The position numbers and the translations under genes were made by a program. From Phorcus lineatus (lineage: Eukaryota > Mollusca > Gastropoda > Trochida > Trochidae): a stretch of 64,000 bases of DNA. Below are positions 47,061-58,440 of the stretch, in pieces. Location: assembly GCA_921293015.1 (NCBI GenBank), contig OV121086.1, positions 36,703,194 to 36,767,193 on the forward strand, given 5' to 3'. The notes under the pieces are model-generated. The model did not search any database. It saw nothing but the letters and a program-made list of their open reading frames with translations, and was not told the origin of the DNA. Position 1 is the first letter of the stretch. Every line of letters starts with the position of its first letter.

Positions 47061-48460
47061 GTTATAGGGGTGAACTTTTTTATCGCCATTGTGCTAAACT
47101 GAAAGTAAGGCTTCGACGAGAAAATATTTTTGCCGAGATTGTTTCGGTTTTAGGCGGTGTTGGTATCCGATTTCTATGTTTGTGTAGCTCAATCGCTGAC
47201 ATGGTTTCCATTTCAGAAGAATAGTTGCCATTCGAGAGGCAATTTCTTCAAATTTTGAATATTTATTTTCCCATACGAATGATTTATGCTCAATTACAGC
47301 GTATTTTCCTTCTATTCCGCTGATTTATTCACCGTTTATATGGGAGGCCCGCAATCCATATTACTACAAATCTATATCAATAATGCAAACAAAAATACTT
47401 GTTTAAAGCATAAAAGGCCCGTTTTATGGTAACAATGAAAGTTCATCAACTGTTAATCAACATATTATCAAATCTGTACATGACTTCATTATTGAAACTT
47501 CGAGATATAATAGGTATAATACAATGTTCTTAAAAAAATGCCTTGCTATCATGATGACACTTCTGGTTTATGTCTTACCATGTTTACAAATTTATGTTTA
47601 ACGTTATATATTTGAGTTTTGTATGTATCAAGTATATGTATCTATCTTATGCCTTAACATAAGCACTGTGAGCTTCATGGCCAATCCCTTTCACAATGTA
47701 TATATGTATATGTATATTGTGAAATAAATATGTTAAAACAAAGCCCGTTTTAGCTTCTTCTATTTCAGGACATCTTCGCCATCCTGTTAACCTTGTTAAA
47801 CAATGTACAAGTAATGTCTGTCTATATATAGAGATTATTTATCTCTGACGAAATCATTAATGACTCAGAGTTACAATGGTACTAATATTTTGAACTCTGA
47901 AGTTGTTTTAATGGTTACATACACTGGTTTTACTCACAAACTGAACTTCCTTCACTGGGAAAAGAATGCATATATTATGTGCCAACCCTTGACATACAAA
48001 CATAGAAATATTTTATATAGAGAGAGAGACAGAGACAAAATATTTTATTTTTGTGTCACATGTTTGTAAAATATATTTATAATTATAAATGACTCTGTGA
48101 TATGTAAATATGTTTATAGCTATATACCTTATTTGCCTTTTACATGCCTTTTTTCCATTTTATATGTTCTCATCATCATTCTTAGCTGTATTTTATACAT
48201 TTTAATGGATATTTACATCTTTTTTAATTTATTTGTGGAAAATCGTTTCTCATAAATCGCTAAACGATTGGTTGTGTAAAACAAAAATAAAATATTCTGT
48301 CTACAAACAGAAAAATACAAAATTTAAACGAACTTTTTAACATCAAAGTCCTTGACCTTGTTTCGCGTAAACGGACACCAACCTCTGGATAAAATGGAAA
48401 GCCTCCACTAATGCTATTCCATTCGAATTCGTGTCATTGCACATATTATGTATAATTATA
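47061..48460. other. Unassigned spacer
   Basis: AT-rich with no exon or named repeat recognised. Short ORFs near 47860 are not supported. Confidence 0.4.
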
Positions 48461-49140
48461 GAAGAAGAAGAAGAAGAAGAAGAAGAAGAAGAAATATATT
48501 TTATTAACGTGTCACATGTCGTTATAAAAGCATTTTAAAGACATTTTTAAAATCAGTTTAAAAAAACAACAACGTCCAGCCTTATAGGCTTATGAGACAC
48601 AAGCATAATTCAAACATTAATATTTAAAACTTCACACACACGCAAGCACACACACACGCACCCACCCACATACACACGCGCACGCATACGCATAGATCAA
48701 CACAAATGCACAAATATCTATATGAAAGCAAAATAAAAATAGCACATTCAAAGAAACTACTAGTCAGTCGACATATTTCGTCTTTTATACATATTATAGA
48801 CGAGGGCGGTAAGGGATTTTACATAATGCTTGTTATTTAACAGAAACATCATTTTCTCCAAAGACGACATATATTGGAAAGGAGGATGAACAATATGTTA
48901 CACACATGCCAATCCATATGAATTATAAGAGAACAAAAATTAAATTATAATACGAAAAATATTGCAATATAATTACAAGTAAAAATCGTTTGAGCATGAA
49001 AGTTAAAGATTTTATAAACAAGAATATATGTACAGGCATTAAAATTGTATTATTTGTATCAACACCATCTTCTCCGTAAAATTTTAAAACAGGCTTTGGC
49101 ACACAACAAAGTTACATCAACATGTGTAAATAAGTTAAAC
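48461..49140 (-). mobile_element. LINE 3' end with TTC tail
   Basis: On the minus strand, a LINE C-terminal peptide VDVTLLCAKACFKILRRRW is followed by a 3' UTR and a terminal TTC repeat (48461-48493 on plus, read as GAA). About 250 bases at 48890-49140 align with 6078-6330. A CA-rich stretch lies at 48636-48690. Confidence 0.6.
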
Positions 49141-49527
49141 TATCAACAGCCACTGAAACTCCATTATTTAACCATTTTTTCATGTTTGTAAGAAAACATA
49201 GACAATTAAACCAAAACAAAGTGATATAGAGTTCGTTTCATTCAGCAGTTGCTCTATACCAGCCAAAATTCCGATTTTCTGTCAAATAAGCACTAAAATA
49301 TAATATAAGAATCCCGAAACGTAAAATATATGACAATTAACAGTTTTAAATGGATTCCAAATAAAGGACAGTATATGGGTATTTAACCGGAAGTAGACGT
49401 CGAAAATATGGTCGACAAATTATACCGATAGGCATTAAATGATAATTTACAGTTCTCACGGTAAAATATCATAAACATCTCTATGTCGCTCTTAGAGGTT
49501 CTGTCAACTAAATATTTTTTACATATT
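49141..49527. other. Spacer, partly LINE-derived
   Basis: The first part may continue the minus-strand LINE upstream of its C-terminus (degenerate peptide). The rest was not recognised. Confidence 0.35.
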
Positions 49528-49725
49528 TTATATTTTATAACCCATGATTTCAGGGTATGCATTTATTTTATATGCATCTTGCTTGTAGTCCTGCAAAGGG
49601 TAGTTAGGACAGTAAAACCATAAAGAATGATGGTTCTCGTTTCTTGCTTTGTCATAACGACGCTGTAGACCCTCCAGTATGTCCTTCAGGAGCACGACTT
49701 GCTCCCAGGCCTTCTTGAACTTCAT
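49528..49725 (-). CDS. Small ORF downstream of cassette gene B
   Basis: 65 codons starting 81 bases after the stop of the 49807-50733 gene, on the same strand, with G at -3. The N-terminal half (AWEQVVLLKDILEGLQRRYD) reads as an amphipathic helix or short coiled coil. The second half contains HSLWFYCPNYPLQDYKQD. It looks more protein-like than chance, but no family is recognised. It shares no sequence with the ORF after gene A. Confidence 0.35.
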   Translation of the reverse strand: MKFKKAWEQVVLLKDILEGLQRRYDKARNENHHSLWFYCPNYPLQDYKQDAYKINAYPEIMGYKI

Positions 49726-49806
49726 CTCGGTTCTAAGTTGTGGCTTGTGTGAGTTTGGGTTTGGACAAGCCCTTCAACGTTGCTGATTAGACGAGAGGGA
49801 TATTGT

Positions 49807-50733
49807 CTAAACGGAGGCCAGCAGGTCTTTGATGGCGCACAAAGAAGCGGAGTCGTTGTCTCTCACGTCGGTGTAGTTGATAAAGCCCGCTGCAAACTGG
49901 ACGAGAAACTTCCGCGAGAGCGGGAAAGTGAGGAAGCCTGTGCTGAAAGAACCAGAGGTGATGGCATGTTGGACCTGCTTGGTGGAGGTAATGTTGATCA
50001 CGGTGGTAGCTAAGCTTTTTCTGTTGACGAGTTCGAGGTGGAAGTTGCTGGAATGTTTTTGTTGGTGCTGGGGCGGGAGGGTTAATCGGTGAGTTTTGTC
50101 GGATGAGTAGACTTGTTGGTAGTCTTTGGGCTTGTGGATTTTGGCCAGGACGGCCAGGCTGTTGTTGACCTCATGGCGGTTTGGAGGTGTTAGTTGAGTC
50201 TCTTCGGCGTTTGAGGTTTGCAGTAGGATGGTCTCTTCTTCTTGGATGGCCTGGATGTCCAACTCATTGAGTGAATCGGACACGTCATGGACAACTATAG
50301 TGCGGTTCTCGGAGGCTTCCGTGGAGTAATCTCTATTCCTAGCGAAAATACTTCTCAAAGGATTAAACGATGCTGCGGGGATCGAGGGAGCGATGGGGAC
50401 ACAAGGAGCAGCAGGGACAGCTGGATGTTTGGGGACAGACTCAGTGGGGACGGCGGGAGCAGCATGAGGCTTCTTCATCTTCTTCTCTTTACTTGGGCAG
50501 CTTGGTGCAGAGACAGCAGATGATGACAGACCAGGGTTTTTAAAAGAGGTGTTGGTCTTCTGTAACTTCTGACCTTTCTTCCTGGACGTATCGAAGACTA
50601 TGGTGAAAGTGATCCTCGATCCGGAGAGGTTGGCCTGGAGATCGTAGGAATCTACCATGTATGCGAGGCAAGGACGGAGGGTGTCTAGCAGAGCCTTGGG
50701 CAGATATTCCGCGAGGGGGACGGAATAGGTCAT
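49807..50733 (-). CDS. Cassette gene B: intronless 308-residue paralogue of gene A
   Basis: An uninterrupted frame of 308 codons. The ATG at 50733 has the strong context CACCATGA. The N-terminal region (LPKALLDTLRPCLAYMVDSY, TFTIVFDTSR) and the C-terminal region (DKTHRLTLPPQ, FHLELVN, FPLSRKFLVQFAAGFINYT) align with gene A. The Pro/Ala-rich middle (about 72-122) does not. A basic cluster KEKKMKKPH at 82-90 could be a nuclear signal. An acidic, Gln/Glu-rich stretch at 155-180 is unique to this copy. G+C is higher than in the flanks. A second ATG 10 bases upstream opens a different frame of 67 codons (50743-50540), probably a shadow. The function is unknown. Confidence 0.65.
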   Translation of the reverse strand: MTYSVPLAEYLPKALLDTLRPCLAYMVDSYDLQANLSGSRITFTIVFDTSRKKGQKLQKTNTSFKNPGLSSSAVSAPSCPSKEKKMKKPHAAPAVPTESVPKHPAVPAAPCVPIAPSIPAASFNPLRSIFARNRDYSTEASENRTIVVHDVSDSLNELDIQAIQEEETILLQTSNAEETQLTPPNRHEVNNSLAVLAKIHKPKDYQQVYSSDKTHRLTLPPQHQQKHSSNFHLELVNRKSLATTVINITSTKQVQHAITSGSFSTGFLTFPLSRKFLVQFAAGFINYTDVRDNDSASLCAIKDLLASV

Positions 50734-50970
50734 GGTGACGCAATGCAGAAGCTTATTAGATGTTACGTGGTAAAACGACGTGAGACCTAATGGACAAGGT
50801 GTGGACGCCTCAGTTCAAATATGTAGTCGACCTGCCGTCTGAAATTAGAGTACACTCAACGCTTGCCTTGACGTACCCAATTAAATATAAATCACTTCGC
50901 TTGTAGAACAATTGACTTTCATGGATGGCTGACCATGGGGTTTGGCTGTGCTCACAATTAGCTGCCATAA
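50734..50970 (-). promoter_or_regulatory. Upstream region of cassette gene B, shared with gene A
   Basis: On the minus strand, the blocks GGCAGCTAATTGTGAGCACA and GGGTACGTCAAGGCAAGCGT match those before gene A in the same order, about 7 kb away. Conservation of non-coding sequence at this level suggests a shared promoter or a young duplication. Confidence 0.5.
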
Positions 50971-51929
50971 TTCGTGTCATACGAAGAAGATTTTGTAAAC
51001 GATTAATTTGCAAGCAACATTTTTTAACAAATATACGTAAAGTTCATTCAGAAAGTTTAGACTACCACGCACAGATTATTTCGCATACAAAGACTAATGC
51101 ACATAAAATTACTATTACGAGTTTACTAAATAACTGCACTAAAGTAATCTTCTATATAAGTGACATGAAACATGTAATATAAACGTGAACATATGAACGG
51201 TAATAAACATATTTCATACTTTATTCTCAGTTCGAGATTAAGTTACATTCAAGTCTGCACGCAATTCTAGTTTAGGCATTTTCAACAGACAAGGTCTTTT
51301 AATTTGTAACATGAACTCTTTCATTAAGTTGTCAAATATGCAGAATCTATCCATGAATTAAATTTAGGTTTGATACGTTCAAAAAAATTATATGTACCGT
51401 TTTAGACTTACGAACATACAGACAAAAATGTTATTAAGTATTAGGCCTCCGGTCCAATATACTTATACGTATATCGTTTTATGCGCAAAATAATGTAGAT
51501 TGATTTAGATTTGTGTTTCTTTTCAACGCTATATAGGTATTGGCAAAACTCCTTTATCATATTAACGTTAACGTACTGTAGGATTGATATAAAATGTGTC
51601 AAAGTTGGGTTTTTACTGAAATACTAGTATTATATAGTTGAGTATTTTGTTTAAAAGTTTAAAGGTACCGTTTTAAGTTTATATCAACACACTGGACCTA
51701 CTCATCGACTTAATATCATGCATTGGCCGGTATACAGTTTCGTTAAGAGGTAATGACTTCAAAGTTTTATTGTAAGTTATACTGAACCAATTAGTAATAA
51801 AATGGTAATTTTCGGCAACAGCAAATAAATCGGTTTAAAATCTGAGCGCTGACAACTTATATATATAATATACTTACTTGAAGCCAACGACAATCATGTA
51901 CTCTTTGTCACTGAGTAAGTTGTTGGTTC
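50971..51929. other. Unassigned, with a MITE B fragment
   Basis: About 51195-51300 resembles 59462-59565 of the family B element (CATATTTCAT...TTCTCAGTTC). The remainder was not recognised. Confidence 0.35.
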
Positions 51930-52240
51930 CTCATGATATCTATACTTGATATCATGATATCAGTACTTGATATGTCATCAACCGAGATGTGTTGGCAATA
52001 CTTGATGCAAATATTGATATCATCTCATCAACCAATAAGTGTTGGCAATACTTGTTATCATGATATCAATACTTGATATGTAATCAACCGAGAAGTGTTG
52101 GCAATACTTGATATCATGATATCAATACTTGATATGTAATCAACCGAGAAGTGTTGGCAATACTTGATGCAAATATTGATATCATGTCCTCAACCGAGAA
52201 GTGTTGACAATACTTGATATCATGTTATCAAGTATGATAC
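51930..52240 (+). repeat. Tandem repeat with palindromic TTGATATCATGATATCAA core
   Basis: Units of about 65-75 bases contain TCAACCGAGAAGTGTTGGCA and the self-complementary ACTTGATATCATGATATCAA. About four units are seen, with an isolated related piece at 52520-52560. Confidence 0.75.
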
Positions 52241-52833
52241 CACTTGAGATTATACAATTATAGACTTCTGTAGAGGTCAATCTCGTTTTTTATTGATCTG
52301 AGTAAAACAATATCGACCGAGCTTGCGAGCTTGATATTACACAATTATAGACTGGTGATGAAGTCAATACCTGTTTTTATAAACCCGATGTCTATTTCAA
52401 GTCAATATCACCTTTTGTCGGATTCGGAGTCAAGTCAATATGCTTTTCTGTCGACTGACACGTGACCGCTTCTCGTCCAATCGGATCGTCGGGAAAATAA
52501 GCTCACATAATAACATGTCATATTGATATCATGTCATCAACCGAGAAGTGTTGGCTTTTGATGAAAAGTATCGTTATAATACTATTCGGTATAATGACAA
52601 CGTATAGGTATGAAGTCGCGTTTTTCATCGAAACCGGACAATAACCAACGCGTGTAAATTAGAAAAAATGTAATTCGGGAAACTTATCTAAGCAGGTGGA
52701 CGACGTAATTTGAGTTGAAATGGTTAATAAGGTTATATAATTGGTATTCATATAGATTATGCTACATGCGAATTCGAAAAAGAAAACAATTTAATCAATA
52801 GTTAATCAATATATTTCAATAAATTTAGGGGTT

Positions 52834-53327
52834 TTAAAACGAACGTACAGAGTTCAGTCAAACAATTTCCCTCGGATTATTTATATGCCAAACTTAATCA
52901 ATGGTGTCATTTGATCGCGAAGTGTAGACTGTTACCAAAAAGACACATTTTAAAGCCTATTGGTCTTTTACAGTGACAATATGAAGGTAGAACGTCGCAA
53001 TTATGATCGAAAACCGGACAGTAGCGCGCGTTAAATAGTCAAACGTAATTTTGGAGACTTACCTGAAACAGCCAGGAGGGCAGTTAGGACTTGATAGCGT
53101 TTGTTAGGTTATTTAACTAGTATCCATGTATATTGGACGGGATATCTACACCTCTGTGCATTTATAATTTTTATTTTTTAGATTTTCATGGAAAACCAGT
53201 ATTGTCATAAATATGTCTTTTGGACATGAAAAGTTAAGATGTTTTGAATTTGTATCACCAAATATGACATTTAGGTTCGTATCAAAGGTAAAGAATATGT
53301 TATGAAAATCACGAAGTGGCTCTTTAA
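52834..53327 (-). mobile_element. MITE family A copy, reverse orientation
   Basis: An uninterrupted relative of the split copy at 36747-38238. It ends GTGGCTCTTTAA. It provides the reference for the site of the nested insertion there. Confidence 0.75.
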
Positions 53328-53924
53328 GGTTTTACACTGAAATTACCGTACGTTTGCTGTATACGTCATATTTTTTATGACTTGCAATGTCGAAAGTATA
53401 AAAAGTAAAAATATTGACTGTCCTCATATTTACATTAAAAAACAACCAGAAAATGAAAGCGGGACATTTATTTCCTGAGCTGAAAACCAAAACTCATGTT
53501 AAAGGTAAACATTTACTGTGTGTCATGTTGATACTACCAATCATCTTTTCACGATAATTCTTTTGAACGATGAGGAAATGTAATACAACATTGATCGCTT
53601 ATGAATATCCTCTTTCCGTTGCAATCCTTCTCCATCTATTCTATTTTTAACTATTTCGTACCAGATTTTGACCGCTCGAAAAGTTCAAGAAGCAGCTTAC
53701 TACTGAGTTACTTCTTTTTTCTTTAAATTCTACAAAATGGATTTCCAGGTTATCTGCTTTAAATAAATTAAGGATAATTGACAACGTAGGGTAGTTCAAC
53801 ATAGTTAAAACAAATGGCGAGGAAAAGGTTAGAAATACTGTTATCGTAAAAATATCACAATACATCGTGCGTGTTTTGATTTCTGTTTTTAACCTTTCTT
53901 TCCAGATTCCTTAAAATACATCTT

Positions 53925-53934
53925 CGGAAAGTCC
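53925..53934 (+). promoter_or_regulatory. kappaB-like site upstream of the TBK1-like gene
   Basis: CGGAAAGTCC matches 9 of 10 positions of the NF-kappaB consensus GGGAAAGTCC and lies just before the TATA box. It is a single match, so chance is possible. Confidence 0.35.
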
Positions 53935-53941
53935 GGAACGC

Positions 53942-53950
53942 TATAAATAG
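53942..53950 (+). promoter_or_regulatory. TATA box of the TBK1-like gene
   Basis: TATAAATAG is a near-canonical TATA box. It is 81 bases upstream of the ATG, leaving a 5' UTR of about 50 bases. Confidence 0.55.
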
Positions 53951-54030
53951 AAATATAATACGTCATCTCGAATTATCTCCCTTTGTATATTATCAATGGA
54001 GTTGAAATCAGCGACACCATTCATAGTATT

Positions 54031-54126
54031 ATGGCGAATGTACGAGGTACAGCGAATCATACCTACTCTACCGACGATTGTCTAGGCCTAGGTGCAACAT
54101 GCGAAGTTTTCAAGGGGATATCGAAG
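54031..54126 (+). CDS. TBK1/IKK-epsilon-like protein kinase, exon 1
   Basis: 32 codons from the ATG at 54031 to a GAAG|GTAAAT donor, phase 0. The peptide includes DDCLGLGATCEVFKG, which is the glycine-rich ATP loop at the extreme N-terminus of the kinase. In TBK1 and IKK-epsilon the kinase domain also starts within about ten residues of the N-terminus and the loop reads G-GAT--VF-G. Those kinases phosphorylate IRF-type factors downstream of STING, RIG-I-like and Toll-like receptors and also act in autophagy. That role is inferred here from family resemblance. Confidence 0.75.
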
Positions 54127-55606
54127 GTAAATTAACCAACAACAGATCATGTAAAATGAATGTAACAGGCAAAATCACTTCGAACGGTCTGGTGCTACTA
54201 ATACTATTTCCGGGTTTTCAGCAATGCACTTTCGTTTCATATGTATGAATTTTCACTTGAAATAAGGTTTATAGTATGAATGTTAGTTTTATATGTCATT
54301 TATGATAAAGGTAAATCTTAATCTTATCTTATGCAGATCTATATCACTATATATACTTTGTCTTACGATTTACGTTGATTCACAAGCGTTTTATAGCCTA
54401 AAATATAAGTGTTAGGGGGTTCAAAGTAAAATTGACCATAAGATTGATAGCCTCCAAGGTTGTACCCCTCCCACCATTCTAAAGGTGGTAAAGTAACCCT
54501 TACCTATAATAGCCAATTAAATATTTCAGAAGATGCAATATTTCTAATATTATCGCACCTTTCTCCACAAATCTTAGAATTGGTATGCAACAATATAGAT
54601 CCGTATTTGAGTGCAATCCCCGTCGGCGATAGATACCTTTTGGAGATATCTTATACGAATATCACATATTCAGATACAGTTCTCGGAAGAGCTCACCAGA
54701 AGAAGATGCAGTACTAGTGTAGCAAGGGTTAAATAGCAAGTGGTTAAGGCTGGCTCAAGTAGGCCTAATTAATGCCTTTCGGGGGGAGTTTGATTTCACT
54801 GTGCATGTTTTCTCTCAAATTTTGAAGGCAGTTGAGTTTGATTTTAGTTTGGAAAAAAAGGCTTTCGAGTGTCAGATTCATGGACTCTGCCTCGGCCTCA
54901 TTGAGTCGTCCGTGTAACAATATTTTGAAAAAATAAAGCCTCCAAACCGGTGTACGAACTCGTTCTTGGGTTTCCAATTTACGTGATCTTCAAGTCAGGC
55001 ATGCGACCATATGGAATTGTTCCCGGACAGTTTAGCAGATGAAACTCCCTCACGGGTCGGGTTCGTATCCCGGTTGGGGTTTCATTCCTTGTGGGAGACA
55101 CTCGATCTTATATCAGACTTGACTGTGACTAAAAAGAACGATATGACAATATTTGGGGCGTGGTATATTTGTGTACACAGTAATCAATATAGCTCGTGTT
55201 GCAAGTGCATAAATGTGAAATAAAGGCATGTTCAAACAAGATTTATGTCGATCAGCTGTATTAGAACAAACGATAGTAACAGCTCAACTTGTTGTCGACA
55301 AAAAAACCTAGGGTTTCAGTTCGTCAAGTATATGTTTTACTGTCCCTTTCTCTAGGCTTCGATGGGCCCACCATTTTGTTAAATTTAAGGTAAAATGATG
55401 AAGAATGAGCTGTTTTTGTTCATCTATCTAACAAAATATTGATGATAAGTACTCCACATTTTAGAATAATAACTCGTTAGACTGATTAAAGGCACCGTAG
55501 TACATTTTTAGGGAAGTAACGAGATCTTACAAACAGAAAAATAATAATTATAAATTCAGATAATCGTTTAAAGCAATAAAACGAGTCCGTAACGAGCGTA
55601 TTTCCG
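54127..55606. other. Intron 1 of the TBK1-like gene, first part
   Basis: A plus-strand frame at 54460-54717 (SEDAIFLILSHLSPQILELV...) is protein-like but unrecognised and is not in phase with the kinase exons. GGTCGGGTTCGTATCCCGG at about 55056 looks like a tRNA T-arm or SINE fragment. Confidence 0.35.
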
Positions 55607-56090
55607 CTAAAAAGGGCACAGAGTATATGTTGTTGGAGTCAAATATGTCAAGTTTTATAAATGGTGTTATTTTATCGAGACGTAGTCATTGTTGATGAAA
55701 TTTACCATTCCAACCCTTATCCGTTCAGAGTAAGGACAATAAACAGGTTTTTGTTGTTATTTGTGATCGAAAACCGGACAGTGGCGCGCTCCTATGATTT
55801 AAACGTAATTTTTAGAAGTTATTTACAGCAAATACAAAGACAAACATTGGTTGATAGTGTTAGTTGGTCATTTAACTAATATTCATGTTGATTGGATGCA
55901 GAATTTTTAAAGATGTAAATGAGCGTTTTTGTGTTACCATTGATAATAAGAAAATAACAATGGTGCCATTTTTTATTGAAAAAGGTGCAAGTTTATAAGG
56001 AAGATATTTGAACTTACGTCAAGAAAGACAGCATTTTGGTTCTTATTAAGTCACAAAAACAATTTATGAATCTTACACCGTGCACCTTAA
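55607..56090 (-). mobile_element. MITE family A copy in the kinase intron
   Basis: Reverse orientation, from AAAGGGCACAGAGTAT to GTGCACCTTAA. About 480 bases, and the middle aligns with 33647-34133. Confidence 0.7.
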
Positions 56091-56570
56091 AGTGATGCTG
56101 ACCGATGTTCATTACTTCAATGAAAAGTCTTCATACGAGAAAGGCCGCATGCAAATTTCGACTACGGGTGATCGGGTTGATTGTGAGTGAGATGTTACGG
56201 TAAATTTGAAGAAATAAAATCGCAATGAAACAAGTTACAATGCCTTTGAAATGTGTATAATTTAATGATTAATAATCCATAGATTAATCATAAATACCTC
56301 ATTAGACCAGATAAAGGCTTGCCAACACTGTAGCGCGGATTTTCGGATCTGTTTTCTTTTTGGATGGATACTGTTATATCAAATTTCAAGTCTTTGGCAA
56401 TCAAAATACTATTTTCAGAAACACATTTCAACTTTCAACTGGATTGTAGAAACATTTGTGAAAAAACATGTGTGTAAGTAGGTCTACATGCTTGATATTT
56501 GTCATAGTACCTTTTGTCTCGTCATTTCTGTTTAAAAGGTAAGTTTAATGTCCTATGACATAATTTACAG

Positions 56571-56696
56571 AAAGGAGAGATCCGAGCCTTGAAAGTGTTT
56601 GGCCACCGAGCTGATCGAGACATTGGACGGGAAATAAAAGCGCTAAAGGAACTGAGGCATGAAAACATCATCAAATACTACGGGTGCGAGGAAGAG
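56571..56696 (+). CDS. TBK1/IKK-epsilon-like protein kinase, exon 2
   Basis: 42 codons after TAATTTACAG and before GTAAGC, phase 0 on both sides. It holds the ATP-anchoring lysine in IRALKVFGH (VAIK-type motif), the alpha-C glutamate in REIKALKELRHENIIKYYG, and ends CEEE. TBK1 has the equivalent AIKVF, followed by an E-L-L-H-NIV block and then EEE, so the match extends beyond a generic kinase. HRD, DFG, the ubiquitin-like domain and coiled coils would be in later exons not found in the window. Other IKK-family members are the main alternative. Confidence 0.75.
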
Positions 56697-56956
56697 GTAA
56701 GCTTTCATGTTTATACAATATATTGAAATGCATCCTTTGATAGATAGAGATTTACCCGAAGAAGTATATCGTCGGAAAATTTTACGAAACAAGTTTGATT
56801 ATTTGTATTATCCGAGCGACAGCGAGAGTTATACAAAAATTTGCAAAAGTCATATGAAACACTTCCGAGTCACTGTCACTATTTATGATGAACCATATTG
56901 GAAATGTTATTCATATCCAAGCAAAGCGATATTTTCTGAATAACAACCCTCTATTA

Positions 56957-57262
56957 TGAAGCAGAGTGTTGTAGTGGTTAAGGTGCTTGCCTCTCACGTC
57001 GAAGGCCCGGGTTCAAATCCCTGTTGGGACACCAAAATGTTGTGACTTGGGTCCTAAACTGTGATGTGCACTTGGCTCTTCATCCACTTTGCACTCATTC
57101 TACCAAGCTGTGAAATTGGTACCTGAAACCAGGATGTACAGACCACACGATCGCGCTTAGCGCTAAGTAGCTGCCTCAAAGTATATTTCCCTTTAGGGAA
57201 ATGATGTCGATAGTGCTTTGAGCATCCCGCAGGCCGCTTTTGAAGAATAATGACACTTTTCG
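56957..57262 (+). mobile_element. tRNA-derived SINE
   Basis: The head is tRNA-like (56957-57033), with an A-box TAGTGGTTAAGG and a B-box GGGTTCAAATCC at the right spacing and an anticodon-arm-like segment between. It is followed by an unrelated body ending near GCAGGCCGCTTTTGAAG. The acceptor stem is imperfect and the body is long, so it is a SINE rather than a working tRNA gene. Confidence 0.7.
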
Positions 57263-58440
57263 CAGATAAATAATTAGAAAAAGTACTTTTAGGAAACTAA
57301 AATTAAAATACATTTAAACAAAGACTAATGCAACCGGGTATCCTCGGGAGGAAATTCCAATTTCCGTTTGTATGCATAATGCAATGAATCTGTCAGATAG
57401 GCTGCTTTTCAGATAGGAGAGCATTCACATCATTGTAATCAACATTCCCCGCAAAATTGACTTTTTTATCATAACTCCACAACCGCTAAATCAGAATAAA
57501 ATAACCGCGCGCTTCCCGTCTTCTTTACTTCTAATGTTATCCTGATCGAAATTTGGTCTCTGAGGAAAGCTGTCCCAATTTAAGGTTCGAACAGAGCAAA
57601 AAACGACACAAGGACAATAACTCTAAAAAGAATAATTGCACGATTAGAACTTATTTTCCAACTTTAAGGTATTGATACCCTGTAGCCATTCACCAAATTT
57701 GATTATCATAAATTAGATGGCGTATGAGAAAAAATGTTTTCTAGATCGGCGTACCCTCTAACAGAGTAAAAAAACGAACAAGGGAATGTCTTTGGAAAAT
57801 ATGATTACGCGCTTCTTGTTCCATCAAGGTTTGATACCCTGAAGACAAAAACCAAATTTGGTTATTCTGTCAAAAATGTTTTCTGATAAAAGTTGCCCCC
57901 ATTTAACTCGGACATACATACAAACAGACGGACGGACAGAGCTCAAACGGTTTGACCTAAATCCACCTTCCCCTTCATGGCGGGACATAACATCTACAGA
58001 TATGTGTGTCACTTCGACTGATCTGATTATGCAATCAATGCCATAATTACAAAGTGGGGGAAGTCCCTCGAATTTCGTCGTCGCGAAATAGATATTTCAG
58101 TCCCTTTAAGTTTGACCCCATATTCAAAGCTGTTTGCAAGATAAACGCAAAGGGTCGTTATCTTCTTGACAATGAAGTACTCATTGCACTTAAGTTGAAA
58201 GTGGGATGAGACAGTTTGATAAAATGTCAACCCCATTCATAATTTAAGACACGATAGCACTATTTCGAGTCAGATAAATTGCATACATGCTTAGTGCAAA
58301 ATGTGAATCCGGAAGTTGCTCAAACTTAGAGATTAGATGCTCAAGGGCGTGGCGACCTGTCTTAAGCTTGAGGCTATTGGGTCTGTAATGGAGACAAAAA
58401 TATGTGACATTGTCAAAACTCATAACATCTAACACTTGTT
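57263..58440. other. Unassigned, presumed kinase intron 2
   Basis: No kinase exon was recognised. ORFs open on both strands near 57824-58046 have no domain. Confidence 0.4.

Noticed and set aside
54460-54717. 85-codon ORF in kinase intron 1
   Set aside because: Composition is protein-like, but there is no family, splice context or phase agreement with the kinase.
56957-57033. tRNA gene
   Set aside because: A and B boxes are good but the acceptor stem does not pair properly and a long SINE body follows.
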